A stretch of DNA of 64,000 nt, from NCBI GenBank assembly GCA_016787575.1, contig JAEUUO010000005.1, forward strand, positions 1 to 64,000, given 5' to 3'. Below are positions 53,340 to 63,042 of this stretch, in pieces. Both the position numbers and the translations under genes were made by a program. The DNA is from Saprospiraceae bacterium (GTDB taxonomy: Bacteria; Bacteroidota; Bacteroidia; Chitinophagales; Saprospiraceae). The notes under the pieces are model-generated. The model was not told the origin of the DNA. It was given only the letters and a program-made list of their open reading frames with translations, and did no database searches. Position 1 is the first letter of the stretch; each line of letters starts with the position of its first letter.

Positions 53340-53981
53340 TTACTCTTTCACAAATCGAATATTTTCAAAAGGTAAAAAATAATTGGGGAGACAATGCAAC
53401 TCATCCCCATCAATTTCTAAATCAATTCCTTTAAAACTTACCTGGACTAAACTTGGATTTAATTCAACTTCAAAAATTGTATTTTTATTATCAGCATCCT
53501 TTATTTTAGTAAAGATATCTGGGTACAAAGTATGTTGCAAAAAAATGCTATCTATGGCCGGATTATTGATTTCAATTAATCCGGATTTATCTGAAAAGTA
53601 ATCAGTTTGTTCCTTTCCGATAAAACACGCTGCGCGAACATGTTGAAGCAAATATGGGTTAGGTGCAATTACTTGAATGCGGTAATTTTTGGAATTTTGT
53701 GTTTGACTTTTAATCGTAAAATCTTTTCCCGCTTCTTTAGTGCTTTTCAGTACGATTTTAGTGCCTTCTACTGTATACGTTCCTTCTGCATTGCGATCTA
53801 CAGCGCCATAGGCATAATAGAAACGAAAACTGCCTTCTTGATTAAATTCAAACGCTGCCGCCATGTCGTGAATGCCACGAAGCGAATATACTCCTGATAA
53901 TTTTTTTTGTGAATGAAGATTGCTATTCATAATAATTAATATTAAAAGTAAATTGAGCCAGTAAATTTTGAAAAAGTACAT
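53340..53981 (-). CDS. Hypothetical secreted protein
   Basis: A 213-residue exported protein (signal peptide about 1-24, then QKKLSGVYSLRG). I do not recognise it. A compact beta domain is suggested by SGVYSLRGIHDMAAAFEFNQEGSFRFYYAYGAVDRNAEGTYTVEGTKIVLKS, a pattern seen in lipocalin-like DUF domains. It lies 13 bases downstream of the next lipoprotein gene and is probably in an operon with it. Confidence 0.55.
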   Translation of the reverse strand: MYFFKIYWLNLLLILIIMNSNLHSQKKLSGVYSLRGIHDMAAAFEFNQEGSFRFYYAYGAVDRNAEGTYTVEGTKIVLKSTKEAGKDFTIKSQTQNSKNYRIQVIAPNPYLLQHVRAACFIGKEQTDYFSDKSGLIEINNPAIDSIFLQHTLYPDIFTKIKDADNKNTIFEVELNPSLVQVSFKGIDLEIDGDELHCLPNYFLPFENIRFVKE

Positions 53982-53994
53982 AATTAAAAATGGT

Positions 53995-54474
53995 TTATTT
54001 TTTCAAATAAATTTCGATTTCTGGACCTGATTCATACTTGTTCAAGTTAACTGTTACAGAGTCTTCTAAATAAGAAATAGGATTATAACAAGGAAATCGA
54101 TCAAAAGCTAATAATCCGTGTTTTTGATGTTCTTGTGAAATATGAATTTTTGAAATTCGTTTGTTAGCACTTGTACCGACAACTTGCCATTCCATGTCTA
54201 TTAATTCTGAACAAGTAAATAGTGAATCACAATATATATATTGAGTGTCTCTTCCTATTTGATAGAAAAAACAAGTTCTGTTTTTAATCCTTACGGAATC
54301 TTTAAGAAGGGTAAAGTTTGAACCAGATTTATATGTTTTGAAAATTATGCTGTCCATTTCTGAATTTGTAAAATTGATTAAAACCAAAGCAAATCTTGGA
54401 TTGTGGCAATCTTCATGAAAACAGGAACTTTCAATTAAGCTTATCAGCGCAAATAAAAGCATGTATTTTCGCAT
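53995..54474 (-). CDS. Hypothetical lipoprotein
   Basis: A 159-residue exported protein. A hydrophobic start ends in LIESSC at 13-18, an acceptable lipobox, followed by FHEDCHNPRF. The rest is beta-rich with no motif I can name. Operon with the preceding secreted protein. Confidence 0.55.
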   Translation of the reverse strand: MRKYMLLFALISLIESSCFHEDCHNPRFALVLINFTNSEMDSIIFKTYKSGSNFTLLKDSVRIKNRTCFFYQIGRDTQYIYCDSLFTCSELIDMEWQVVGTSANKRISKIHISQEHQKHGLLAFDRFPCYNPISYLEDSVTVNLNKYESGPEIEIYLKK

Positions 54475-54505
54475 GCAACCTGATTAAATATCTAAATGCT
54501 TTTGT

Positions 54506-57250
54506 TTAGGTTCCTTTTTTGATTTTAACACACACTACTTTAAATTCAGGACATTTTGCAATGCTATCGCTTACATCTGAAGTAACAATGTTTACAAACA
54601 GTTCAGGAAAATGAAATGTAGTACTAATGACACCTTGCTTTACTTCATCAGTCAAATGTGCTTTTATTGTTATTTTACCACGTGCAGATTCAATAAGCAC
54701 AGGGTCGTGTTCATTTATTTGATACATAGCCGCATCCTGAGGATGAATTAAAACCAAATCTTCCTGTATAATTTCCACATTCCCAGTTCGTCTGGTCATA
54801 GTTCCCGCATTGTAATGTTCCAAAACCCGATTGGTGGTAAGAATTAATGGATACTCATCCATGTTTTCAATAATTTCAGGGGATTCTACATATTCCTTAA
54901 ATTCAAATTTACCTTTCCCTCTTTTAAAAGAGTCTATATGCAATATTTTAGTATCCGTGCCGTCGGGCATTACAGGCCATTGCTTGCCATTTTCTCCCAA
55001 TTCATCCCATTTTACACCTGCGAAAAAAGGTACTATTTGAGAAATTTCTTCCAACAAGGGTTTAGCAGCGTAATCTGCTTGTTTATAACCCATGCGATTC
55101 ATAAGATCAACAATTATTTGTCCATCCACTTTGGCTTCTCCTATTGGTTTTACAACTTGTTGTACTTTTTGAATTCTGCGCTCTCCATTTGTAAAAGTTC
55201 CTTCTTTTTCTAAAAACGAAGCACCTGGTAAAACTACATGCGCCAATTTTGCAGTTTCGGTCATAAATATTTCCTGAACAATTAATAAATCCAAGGATTT
55301 GATCGCTGCAACAACTTTATTTGTATTTGGGTCTGATTGAACCAAGTCATCTCCCATAATCCAAAGCGCTTTAAATTCACCTGCTAATGCAGCATTGTAC
55401 ATTTCTGGAATTTTTAAACCAATTTCAGAAGGGACAGGAGCACCATAAAATTTACTGAATCGTTCCTGGATATCGGGTTGAGTTAAATCAAAATAACCTG
55501 CTGACTGATAGGGTTGAACACCCATATCTGCCATTCCCTGAACATTATTTTGACCACGCAATGGATTTACTCCGCAACCTGGTTTGCCAACATTTCCGGT
55601 AATCATTGCCAAATCTGCAATTAACATAACCGTATAAGTGCCTTGATAATGTTCGGTAACTCCCAATCCATGAAATGCCATTGCAAGTGGGGCTGTTGCA
55701 TACGCAATTGCTGCAGATCGCGCTTGTTCACGAGGCACTCCGGAAACAGCCTCCAATTCGTCAATGGGGAGTTTTAATATGTTCTCTTTAAAATCTTCAA
55801 ATCCTTCTGTGCGCGTGTCGATAAAATTTTTATCAATTAAATTTTCTTTTACGATGTAATACAACATCATATTTAAAACTGCAACATTTGTGCCCGGCCG
55901 AAGTTGCAAATGATGAGTGGCATATTTTGCAATTTCGGTACGTCGGGGATCAATTACAATGGTTGTTTTACCTTTCATTGCATGTTGCCGTAATTTGGAT
56001 CCAGTTACAGGATGTCCTTCGGTGGGATTCGCTCCAATGATTAGTATTGCTGAGGTCAGTTTTAAATCTTCAATTGAATTCGTTGCAGCTCCTGTACCAA
56101 AAGTACGTTGCATACCCAGGGCTGTTGGTGAATGACATACACGGGCACAACCATCAATATTGTTGGTACCAATTACTGCACGAATAAATTTTTGCATTAA
56201 ATAATTTTCTTCATTCGTACAACGAGCTGAAGAAACGCCGCCAATTGCATTGGGTCCGTATTGGGATTTAATTTCTTTAAATTTATGAACGATGAAATCA
56301 TAGGCTTCATCCCAACTTACACGTTCCAGTTCACCATTTTTTCGAATCATTGGATACTGCAAGCGTTCCGGATGATTGTAAAAACGAAATGCGTAGCGAC
56401 CTTTTAAGCATGTATGTCCACCATTTACTTCAGCATTGTAAGGTGCTTGGATACTTAATATTTTTCCTGACTTTACACTGACTTCCAAATTACAACCTAC
56501 TCCGCAATATGTACAGATTGTGCGCACTTTGTCTTGTCCTACCAAGGCTTTTGATTGAAATACATCTGAAATTGCAGACGTCGGACAAGCCTGAGAACAT
56601 GCACCACAGCTAACACAATCAGATTCCATGAAGGACTGGTTCATGCCTTTTATGATCTGACTGTCAAAACCGCGACCCATTACTGACAAAACCAATTGGC
56701 CTTGTACTTCATCACAAGCGCGTACACATCGATAGCACATGATGCATTTTGAAAGGTCTGAAGTCATGTAGGGATGACTGAGATCTTTTTTGCGATCAAG
56801 GTGGGTTTTTCCATCTGGATAACGAACTTTTCGGATGCCAACTCGAGCAGCAACATCTTGTAATTCGCAATTTCCATTGACTTCACAGGTCAAACAATCC
56901 AATGGATGGTCTGTCAAGACCAATTCTAAAATATTTTTGCGAAGTTTTTGAATGGACTCGGATTCTGTGGTAATAATCATTCCTTCTTCTACCGGAGTAT
57001 GGCAGGCTGCTACCACCCTGGATTGGCTTTGACCCTGCCGAGCTACCTCCACACTGCATACTCGGCATGCACCAAAAGCTTCTAAATTCGGTGCATCACA
57101 AAGGGTGGGAATGAATTTATAGTCAAAATACCTTCTGGTAAAACTGAGTATGGTCTCTCCAGGATGAATTTCAAATGATTCTCCATTAATTTGGGCAGTT
57201 TTAATAGCCGTTTGTTGAAAAAGGTCGGGAGTTAAAAATTCAGTTTTCAT
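54506..57250 (-). CDS. fdhA: Formate dehydrogenase alpha subunit (NuoG-like N-terminus, Mo/W-bis-PGD, Cys active site)
   Basis: A 914-residue molybdo- or tungsto-enzyme oxidising formate to CO2. Order: 2Fe-2S ferredoxin domain (CDAPNLEAFGACRVCSVEV), His-Cys 4Fe-4S (HPLDCLTCEVNGNC), two more 4Fe-4S clusters (CIMCYRCVRAC, CVSCGACSQAC), the bis-PGD cluster (CTYCGVGC) and the active-site pair RVCHSPT. The active residue is Cys372, not selenocysteine. ATG at 57250 is preferred over a TTG at 57277. The electron-transfer beta subunit and the sulphur-carrier fdhD are not nearby, so its redox partner lies elsewhere or differs. Other bis-PGD enzymes of this shape exist, so substrate is inferred. Confidence 0.88.
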   Translation of the reverse strand: MKTEFLTPDLFQQTAIKTAQINGESFEIHPGETILSFTRRYFDYKFIPTLCDAPNLEAFGACRVCSVEVARQGQSQSRVVAACHTPVEEGMIITTESESIQKLRKNILELVLTDHPLDCLTCEVNGNCELQDVAARVGIRKVRYPDGKTHLDRKKDLSHPYMTSDLSKCIMCYRCVRACDEVQGQLVLSVMGRGFDSQIIKGMNQSFMESDCVSCGACSQACPTSAISDVFQSKALVGQDKVRTICTYCGVGCNLEVSVKSGKILSIQAPYNAEVNGGHTCLKGRYAFRFYNHPERLQYPMIRKNGELERVSWDEAYDFIVHKFKEIKSQYGPNAIGGVSSARCTNEENYLMQKFIRAVIGTNNIDGCARVCHSPTALGMQRTFGTGAATNSIEDLKLTSAILIIGANPTEGHPVTGSKLRQHAMKGKTTIVIDPRRTEIAKYATHHLQLRPGTNVAVLNMMLYYIVKENLIDKNFIDTRTEGFEDFKENILKLPIDELEAVSGVPREQARSAAIAYATAPLAMAFHGLGVTEHYQGTYTVMLIADLAMITGNVGKPGCGVNPLRGQNNVQGMADMGVQPYQSAGYFDLTQPDIQERFSKFYGAPVPSEIGLKIPEMYNAALAGEFKALWIMGDDLVQSDPNTNKVVAAIKSLDLLIVQEIFMTETAKLAHVVLPGASFLEKEGTFTNGERRIQKVQQVVKPIGEAKVDGQIIVDLMNRMGYKQADYAAKPLLEEISQIVPFFAGVKWDELGENGKQWPVMPDGTDTKILHIDSFKRGKGKFEFKEYVESPEIIENMDEYPLILTTNRVLEHYNAGTMTRRTGNVEIIQEDLVLIHPQDAAMYQINEHDPVLIESARGKITIKAHLTDEVKQGVISTTFHFPELFVNIVTSDVSDSIAKCPEFKVVCVKIKKGT

Positions 57251-57404
57251 AGAAAAAGCATTTGATCCGAATGACAAATTTAATTAAAAATAAGGATTAT
57301 TTAGCGTGGATGCTATGGTAAGAAAGCTCCGGCAATATTCTTGCCTTAAAATAATATTAAAAACCCTAAAAAGGCTTGATTGGTATAGCCTGAATCTCTG
57401 TAAC

Positions 57405-59768
57405 TTAATTTCGCAATGGTTTGTTGTTTTCCAACATATATTGGATTCGTTCCATTGTTTTGGGTTCAGTGCACAAACTTAAAAATGCCTCGCGCTCTAA
57501 ATCCAACAGGTAGTTTTCACTCACCTTTTGAGGGTAACTTAAATCTCCTCCACACAACACATTGGCTATTTTATGCGCAATTTTGACATCATGATCAGAA
57601 GCATACCCGCCAAGCTTCATGCTATTTGCTGCTGCGTATAAAGCTGCTAATCCGGACCTACCCAATACTTGAATATCCCTTCTTTGATTGGCTTGGATAT
57701 AGTTTGTTGCCAACGACAATACTTTTTGCTTGGCTAGTTGAATTTGAAATCCATTGTAAATACAAATCGCATCTCTGGTTTTATTTAAATAGCCTAAATC
57801 AAATGCTTCGAATCCAGATGTTGCAACAGCTGCAGTAGCAAGAGTTTTAAATCTTTGAATTAATTGAGGAATTTGTACATCTGTTTCTTTTAATTCATCA
57901 CTTAGCCTTATCGTAAATTCTTTCGTTCCACCGCCACCCGGTAATAAGCCAACGCCCATTTCTACCAGACCTATATAGGATTCAGCAGCACAAATTGCGG
58001 CATCACAATGCATCAACAATTCAACTCCCCCTCCAATTACATAACCTTGGGTTGCTGCGATTACTGGTATTGATGAATAACGACATCGCATTGAAGTTTG
58101 TTGAAATAATCTGACAGCCATATCCAGTTGATCGTATTCTTGTTGAAACGCAAGCATTCCAATCAACATTAAATTTGCACCTACGGTAAAATTTGTCGCA
58201 TTGTTACCGATAACCAATCCATTCCATTTCTGACTTTCAGCAATATGAATGGATTCTTGCAGCCCTTTTAATATTCCTTCACCAATTGCATTGTATTTGC
58301 TTTTAAATTCTGCACACAACACTCCATCTCCAATATCAATTAAACGGAGTTCGTCATTTTTATAAACACATTTATCAGAATTGTAATGATTTAATTTTAT
58401 TTCATGTTCTTGACCTGTTTGTCTGTTGTAGGTGCTACTGAGTGGATCTAAAACATACGAAATTTGTTCTTCGAATTTATAAAATTGATTTTTACCTGTC
58501 TCAATCATTTTTATAACCCACGCTGCAGGCTTTTGTGAAACAGCTTCTATCAATTGAATGCCTTCAGTAAATCCAATGACATCCCATGTTTCAAATGGTC
58601 CAAGTTCCCAGCCAAATCCATTCCGCATTGCTTCATCAATGGATTCAATTGAATTGGAACTTTCCGGGATTCTTTGAGATGCATATGCAAACAAGAAACC
58701 CAGTAATTTCCGGATTAATATTGCACCAGTATCTTGCAGTTTAATTAATGCTTTTAATCGTTTGGGTAAATCTTCAATTTGTTTTGCGATTTTAATGCTT
58801 TCCAAATTGCTTTTTGTGTCTAAATTATATTCATGATTTTGTAAATCAAGACTTAAAAATTTAGTTTTACCAGTGGAGTCCTTCTCATCTGTTTTTAGAA
58901 AAAAACCTTGACCTGACTTATTTCCAAACCATTTGTGGTCTATCAGAAAATTAATAAAAGTTGGCAATTGTAATTCTTGAATGATTTCGTCGTTCAGGCA
59001 ATTCTTTTTTAAATCAGTTATAACAAAAATTGCGGTGTCCAATCCGACCAAATCAGTCAGTCGAAATGTTCCTGATTTAGGCCGCCCAATAGCTGTTCCT
59101 GTCAATTTATCAACATCTGAAATGCTCAATTTAAGTTCGTGTGCCAAATTGAATATTTTAGCCATGCTAACTACACCAATCCGGTTGGCAATAAATGCTG
59201 GAGTGTCATTACATAACACGGTTTTCTTTCCTAGATATGTTTTTCCAAACGCCAATAAAAATTCTGTAACATCTTTCTTAGTTGATTTTGTAGGAATGAT
59301 TTCAAGTAAACGCAAATATCTTGGGGGATTGAAAAAATGCGTTCCAATAAAATGTTGTTTAAAATCTTCAGATCGACCTTCCAATAGCATATGAATTGGA
59401 ATTCCGGATGTATTTGTACTTACTATTGTTCCAGGCTTGCGATGGTTTTCTATTTTAGCATATAATTGCTTTTTAATTTCAATATTTTCAATAATCACTT
59501 CCACGATCCAATCACATAATTGTAATTTAGATAAGTCGTCGTCAAAATTTCCAATTTGAATTCGACTTAAAAAGTTTTTATCATAAAGAGGTGATGGCTT
59601 GGATGCAAGACATTTGTCAAGTGCTTTTTTTGTAATTTGGTTTCGGTCCTGACTTTGATGTGTTAAGTCTAATAGCAACACATCAAATCCACATCCGGCT
59701 AAATGACAAGCAATTGCCGAACCCATTAACCCTGAACCCAACACAGCTATTTTGTTTATTCTGAACAT
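57405..59768 (-). CDS. 3-hydroxyacyl-CoA dehydrogenase / enoyl-CoA hydratase fusion (FadN-like)
   Basis: A 787-residue beta-oxidation enzyme. N-terminal HAD domain: IAVLGSGLMGSAIACHLAGCGFDVLLLDL (NAD), then STNTSGIPIHMLLEGRSEDFKQHFIGTHFFNPPRYLRLLEIIPTKST with the catalytic His. The C-terminal third is a crotonase domain: CAEFKSKYNAIGEGI, the oxyanion segment FTVGANL, and GGGVELLMHCDAAICAAESYIGLVEMGVGLLPGGGGTKEF. The order dehydrogenase then hydratase is that of FadN (B. subtilis) and the reverse of FadB. ATG at 59768 is preferred over a TTG upstream. No thiolase is adjacent, which is unusual. Confidence 0.9.
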   Translation of the reverse strand: MFRINKIAVLGSGLMGSAIACHLAGCGFDVLLLDLTHQSQDRNQITKKALDKCLASKPSPLYDKNFLSRIQIGNFDDDLSKLQLCDWIVEVIIENIEIKKQLYAKIENHRKPGTIVSTNTSGIPIHMLLEGRSEDFKQHFIGTHFFNPPRYLRLLEIIPTKSTKKDVTEFLLAFGKTYLGKKTVLCNDTPAFIANRIGVVSMAKIFNLAHELKLSISDVDKLTGTAIGRPKSGTFRLTDLVGLDTAIFVITDLKKNCLNDEIIQELQLPTFINFLIDHKWFGNKSGQGFFLKTDEKDSTGKTKFLSLDLQNHEYNLDTKSNLESIKIAKQIEDLPKRLKALIKLQDTGAILIRKLLGFLFAYASQRIPESSNSIESIDEAMRNGFGWELGPFETWDVIGFTEGIQLIEAVSQKPAAWVIKMIETGKNQFYKFEEQISYVLDPLSSTYNRQTGQEHEIKLNHYNSDKCVYKNDELRLIDIGDGVLCAEFKSKYNAIGEGILKGLQESIHIAESQKWNGLVIGNNATNFTVGANLMLIGMLAFQQEYDQLDMAVRLFQQTSMRCRYSSIPVIAATQGYVIGGGVELLMHCDAAICAAESYIGLVEMGVGLLPGGGGTKEFTIRLSDELKETDVQIPQLIQRFKTLATAAVATSGFEAFDLGYLNKTRDAICIYNGFQIQLAKQKVLSLATNYIQANQRRDIQVLGRSGLAALYAAANSMKLGGYASDHDVKIAHKIANVLCGGDLSYPQKVSENYLLDLEREAFLSLCTEPKTMERIQYMLENNKPLRN

Positions 59769-59866
59769 CCGTTCATTATTTTTTACAATTTTAGGTAATA
59801 TTTTATCAGAAAACAATTTTATTTAAAAACTTTCCATAAATTATGAGAATTTAATAATTTAGCAAA

Positions 59867-60856
59867 ATGAAGAAATTTTGGAAAAATATAGTCAGAAAGT
59901 ATAATTTTTTAGGTATAGAGAAAGAGCAAAGAACAGCATCCACACGTGATCGTTATGAACTTGCAAAATATTTGATAGAATTGCGTATTACCGCAATCAG
60001 TTATTTTAGGGATTTTTGTTTGATTTTATTAGGGATTTTCTCCGCTGCATTTGGTGTTAAAGGTTTTTTGTTGACCAACAAATTGATAGATGGAGGTGCA
60101 ACTGGAATTTCTCTTTTGACAAATGCTGTTACCGGAGTTCCCCTTTGGATTATGTTGATTCTTATCAATATTCCATTTATTTTACTTGGTTCAAAAATTG
60201 TAGGGAGGGAATTTGCTATTAAGACATCAATGGCTATTTCTGTTTTCGCATTGGTTATTGCGACAGTTGAATTTCCAAATGTTACAGATGATAAATTATT
60301 AGTAGCAATTTTTGGTGGTTTTTTTCTTGGTGCTGGAATTGGACTTTCCGTTAGAGGAGGTGCAGTAATAGATGGAACAGAAGTGTTGGCAATTTATTTG
60401 AGTCGAAAATTTGGGACAACAATTGGAGACATCATTGGTATCATTAATATTTCTATTTTTTGCGTTGCTGCTTATTTCTTATCTATTGAAATTGCATTGT
60501 ATTCAATGATCACATACCTTTCTGCATCTAAGACCCTTGATTTTGTTGTCGAGGGAATTGAAGAGTATATGGGAGTCACTATTGTTTCATCTCACAGTGA
60601 GGATATTGCTAAAATGATTATATCAGATATGGAGCGTGGTGTAACTGTGTACAGTGGAAAGCGTGGATATGGTAAAAAGGGAGAAACTAAAGATACCAAT
60701 ATTATATATTCGGTTATAACACGTCTTGAACTGAATAAGTTAAATACAGAAATAAAAAAAATTGACCCCAATGCTTTTGTCGTAATCAACAGCGTGAAAG
60801 ATACTCATGGAGGTATGATTAAAAAAAGGAGATTAAAGCATGAAGAAATAATATAA
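59867..60856 (+). CDS. YitT family membrane protein
   Basis: A 329-residue protein. The YitT_membrane region (about 45-230) has five or so hydrophobic segments with the opening FCLILLGIFSAAFGVKGFLLTNKLIDGGATGISLLTN. A C-terminal DUF2179 domain (about 232-315) has VTIVSSHSEDIAKMIISDMERGVTVYSGKRGYGKKGETKDTNIIYSVITRLELNKL, close to the consensus. Function is unknown in general. It is divergent from the beta-oxidation gene. Confidence 0.92.
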   Translation: MKKFWKNIVRKYNFLGIEKEQRTASTRDRYELAKYLIELRITAISYFRDFCLILLGIFSAAFGVKGFLLTNKLIDGGATGISLLTNAVTGVPLWIMLILINIPFILLGSKIVGREFAIKTSMAISVFALVIATVEFPNVTDDKLLVAIFGGFFLGAGIGLSVRGGAVIDGTEVLAIYLSRKFGTTIGDIIGIINISIFCVAAYFLSIEIALYSMITYLSASKTLDFVVEGIEEYMGVTIVSSHSEDIAKMIISDMERGVTVYSGKRGYGKKGETKDTNIIYSVITRLELNKLNTEIKKIDPNAFVVINSVKDTHGGMIKKRRLKHEEII

Positions 60857-60961
60857 GAATTTGATGTCTAGGCAAGAGTCTATTAAAAAAGTTTAATTAA
60901 CTTTGGCCTTGTAAATTAACATGCTTTTTATTTTTCCATTCAATTTCTCCTATTTAGTTCA

Positions 60962-61858
60962 ATGCCCTATAGGATGTTATCAAAAATCCAATCATACAAA
61001 ATACCTTTTGCTGTAAAGCTGATACTTAAGATACTTATTTCGATATTGATTATTTTCATTATTGTAAAAAATGTTGACATAACTAAAATGTTAGCATTGG
61101 TTTTACATTCAAATTATATTTTTATAGCCATTGCCTGTTTTTTATTTATTTTGTCTAAAATAATTTCAGCGGTTCGTTTTAAAATATTTTTACAAATAGA
61201 ATCTATACAATTGAATACTCTGGAAAATCTTAAATTGTATTGGTTGGGCATGTATTATAATTTATTGCTGCCAGGTGGTATCAGCGGAGATGCATATAAA
61301 ATTAAAGTACTTTTTCAGAATTTTAACAAGGACTTGAAAGTTCTGGTAAAATTAACTTTGCTGGATCGTTTTTCAGGGCTTTGGGCGTTAGGTCAAATTG
61401 CTCTCGGTTTTTTGCTCTTGTTGAATCCGTTCGATAGTTATTATTGGTTCATAGTACTTTTGTTACTTGCAAGTTTTGCACTACCATGGTATTTAAATTT
61501 GTATTTTAGATGGATTAACTCTAGATACTATGGCAAACTCAATTTAATTTCATTGGGAGTACAATTGTTACAAACTGGAAGTGCAGTCTGTTTAATTGTT
61601 TCTATGGGTCAGCAATCGTATTGGATTTCATATAGTTTTTTGTTTTTAATTTCTTCTGTGGCTGCTATGATGCCATTTACTTTTGGAGGAGCTGGTGCAA
61701 GAGAGTTAACATTTCTGTACGGAAGCCAATTCCTTCAAACGGAGCTTGAAAAAGCAGTTGCAATTGGTTTTTTATTTTATTTAATCTCCACTTTTGTATC
61801 TTTTTTCGGAATTCTTTATAGTTTTAAGCCAATCAAATTTAGTAATATAAACAAATGA
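60962..61858 (+). CDS. Lysylphosphatidylglycerol synthase TM / flippase-like protein
   Basis: A 298-residue protein with seven or eight membrane segments of the UPF0104 (LPG synthetase TM / AglD) type: LKLYWLGMYYNLLLPGGISGDAYKIKVLF is the conserved motif (GGxxGD), and MMPFTFGGAGARELTFLYGSQF is a second. These proteins flip or modify lipid-linked sugars. It overlaps the epimerase gene by four bases (ATGA), so they are coupled. Confidence 0.85.
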   Translation: MPYRMLSKIQSYKIPFAVKLILKILISILIIFIIVKNVDITKMLALVLHSNYIFIAIACFLFILSKIISAVRFKIFLQIESIQLNTLENLKLYWLGMYYNLLLPGGISGDAYKIKVLFQNFNKDLKVLVKLTLLDRFSGLWALGQIALGFLLLLNPFDSYYWFIVLLLLASFALPWYLNLYFRWINSRYYGKLNLISLGVQLLQTGSAVCLIVSMGQQSYWISYSFLFLISSVAAMMPFTFGGAGARELTFLYGSQFLQTELEKAVAIGFLFYLISTFVSFFGILYSFKPIKFSNINK

Positions 61859-62802
61859 ACATTCTTGTTACAGGTGCCATCGGATTTATTGGTTCGCATT
61901 TATGTGAGCAGCTTCTCAGCCTTTCTCATAAAGTAATCGGTTTGGATAATTTAGACCCATTTTATGAAGTCCAAAAAAAACAAGAAAATTTAAAAATTCT
62001 AGAAGGCAATAATGGATTTCGGTTTATTTATGGAGATATTAGAAATTCATTTTTAGTTAATGAAATCCTTGCTTCAAATCAAATAGAACTTGTAATACAT
62101 TTAGCAGCTAAAGCGGGCGTTCGACCTTCCATTTCCAATGTATCTGATTACATGGATGTAAATTTAAATGGATTGGTAACTTTATTGGAAGCTTCCCGAA
62201 ATTGCAATGTGAGGCGCTTTATATTTATTTCCTCTTCTTCTGTTTACGGCAATCAAAAAAAATTGCCTTTTTCTGAATCCGACGATGTGAGTTTTCCAAT
62301 TTCACCTTATGCCGCAACTAAAAAAAGCGGAGAATTGCTTTGTTATACCTACCACCATTTATATAATATTGAATCAGCTTGTTTGCGTTTATTTACGGTA
62401 TACGGCCCTCGCCAAAGACCAGATTTGGCTATTCATAAATTTACTCAATTGGCAATCGAACAACAGCCAATCGAATTATACGGAGATGGCTCCAGCATTA
62501 GAGATTATACCTTTGTTTCTGATATCGTCGATGGAATCTGCGGAATTGCTTTTCACCCGGAGCTCAACTACGAGATATTCAACTTAGGAAATGGAAAACC
62601 TGTAAAGTTGATTGAAATGGTCGAAGAATTACAAAATGCACTTCAAACCAAAATTGAAATTAAATTTATTGAAAAACAAGCTGGGGACGTAGATCAAACT
62701 CACGCAGACATCGCAAAAGCAAATGTTTATTTCGGATACCAACCCAAAGTTAGTTTTAAACAAGGTGTAGCAGAATTTGTGAAGTGGTTTAAAAAAAGGT
62801 AG
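61855..62802 (+). CDS. NAD-dependent sugar epimerase/dehydratase (UDP-glucuronate 4-epimerase-like)
   Basis: A 315-residue extended short-chain dehydrogenase. G7-A-I-G10-F-I-G13 is the NAD motif, and S127-S130 with Y152-A-A-T-K156 is the catalytic set. LRLFTVYGPRQRPDLAIHKFTQ and DGSSIRDYTFVSDIVDGI point to UDP-glucuronate epimerase-type enzymes. The canonical second position (GAAG) reads GAIG, a bulkier residue. It forms a pair with the flippase-like gene, so both probably make or move a surface glycan. Confidence 0.88.
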   Translation: MNILVTGAIGFIGSHLCEQLLSLSHKVIGLDNLDPFYEVQKKQENLKILEGNNGFRFIYGDIRNSFLVNEILASNQIELVIHLAAKAGVRPSISNVSDYMDVNLNGLVTLLEASRNCNVRRFIFISSSSVYGNQKKLPFSESDDVSFPISPYAATKKSGELLCYTYHHLYNIESACLRLFTVYGPRQRPDLAIHKFTQLAIEQQPIELYGDGSSIRDYTFVSDIVDGICGIAFHPELNYEIFNLGNGKPVKLIEMVEELQNALQTKIEIKFIEKQAGDVDQTHADIAKANVYFGYQPKVSFKQGVAEFVKWFKKR

Positions 62803-62900
62803 AAATATATGCCACATATTGAATTTGAAAAGAGCTCCTGACTCACAAACAATTAAGATCAATGGGATCTGTTAACTTACAACTAGCAACAAATTTTTTT

Positions 62901-62925
62901 CACGCTGAGACGCAAAGCCGCAAAG
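62901..62925. repeat. Dispersed ACGCAAAGCCGCAAAG word
   Basis: CACGCTGAGACGCAAAGCC and the following GCAAAG match the GACGCAAAG words at 5786-5802 and (inverted) 38110-38125. All three flank a tandem heptamer array. Confidence 0.6.
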
Positions 62926-62968
62926 AAGAAAAGAAGAAAAGACGCAACTTCCTACTATCAACTGCTAT

Positions 62969-63028
62969 CAACTATCAACTTTCCTCTAGCCTCTAGCCTC
63001 TAGCCTCTAGCCTCTAGCCTCTAGCCTC
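62969..63028. repeat. Heptamer array switching from CAACTAT to CCTCTAG x6 in phase
   Basis: CAACTAT (62969-62975) and CAACTTT (62976-62982) run straight into six perfect CCTCTAG units (62983-63024) and a partial CCTC, with no break in the 7-base register. Two unit types found separately elsewhere thus share one array. It lies between convergent genes (epimerase and GT2), ending 15 bases before the GT2 stop codon. Confidence 0.9.
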
Positions 63029-63042
63029 CGCACACATTAAGC

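Noticed and set aside
54506..57250. Selenocysteine at the formate dehydrogenase active site
   Set aside because: The position is a cysteine codon in RVCHSPT; no in-frame TGA is present.
58981..59394. 137-residue plus-strand ORF
   Set aside because: It is the antisense frame of the beta-oxidation fusion, whose domains are intact and recognisable on the minus strand.
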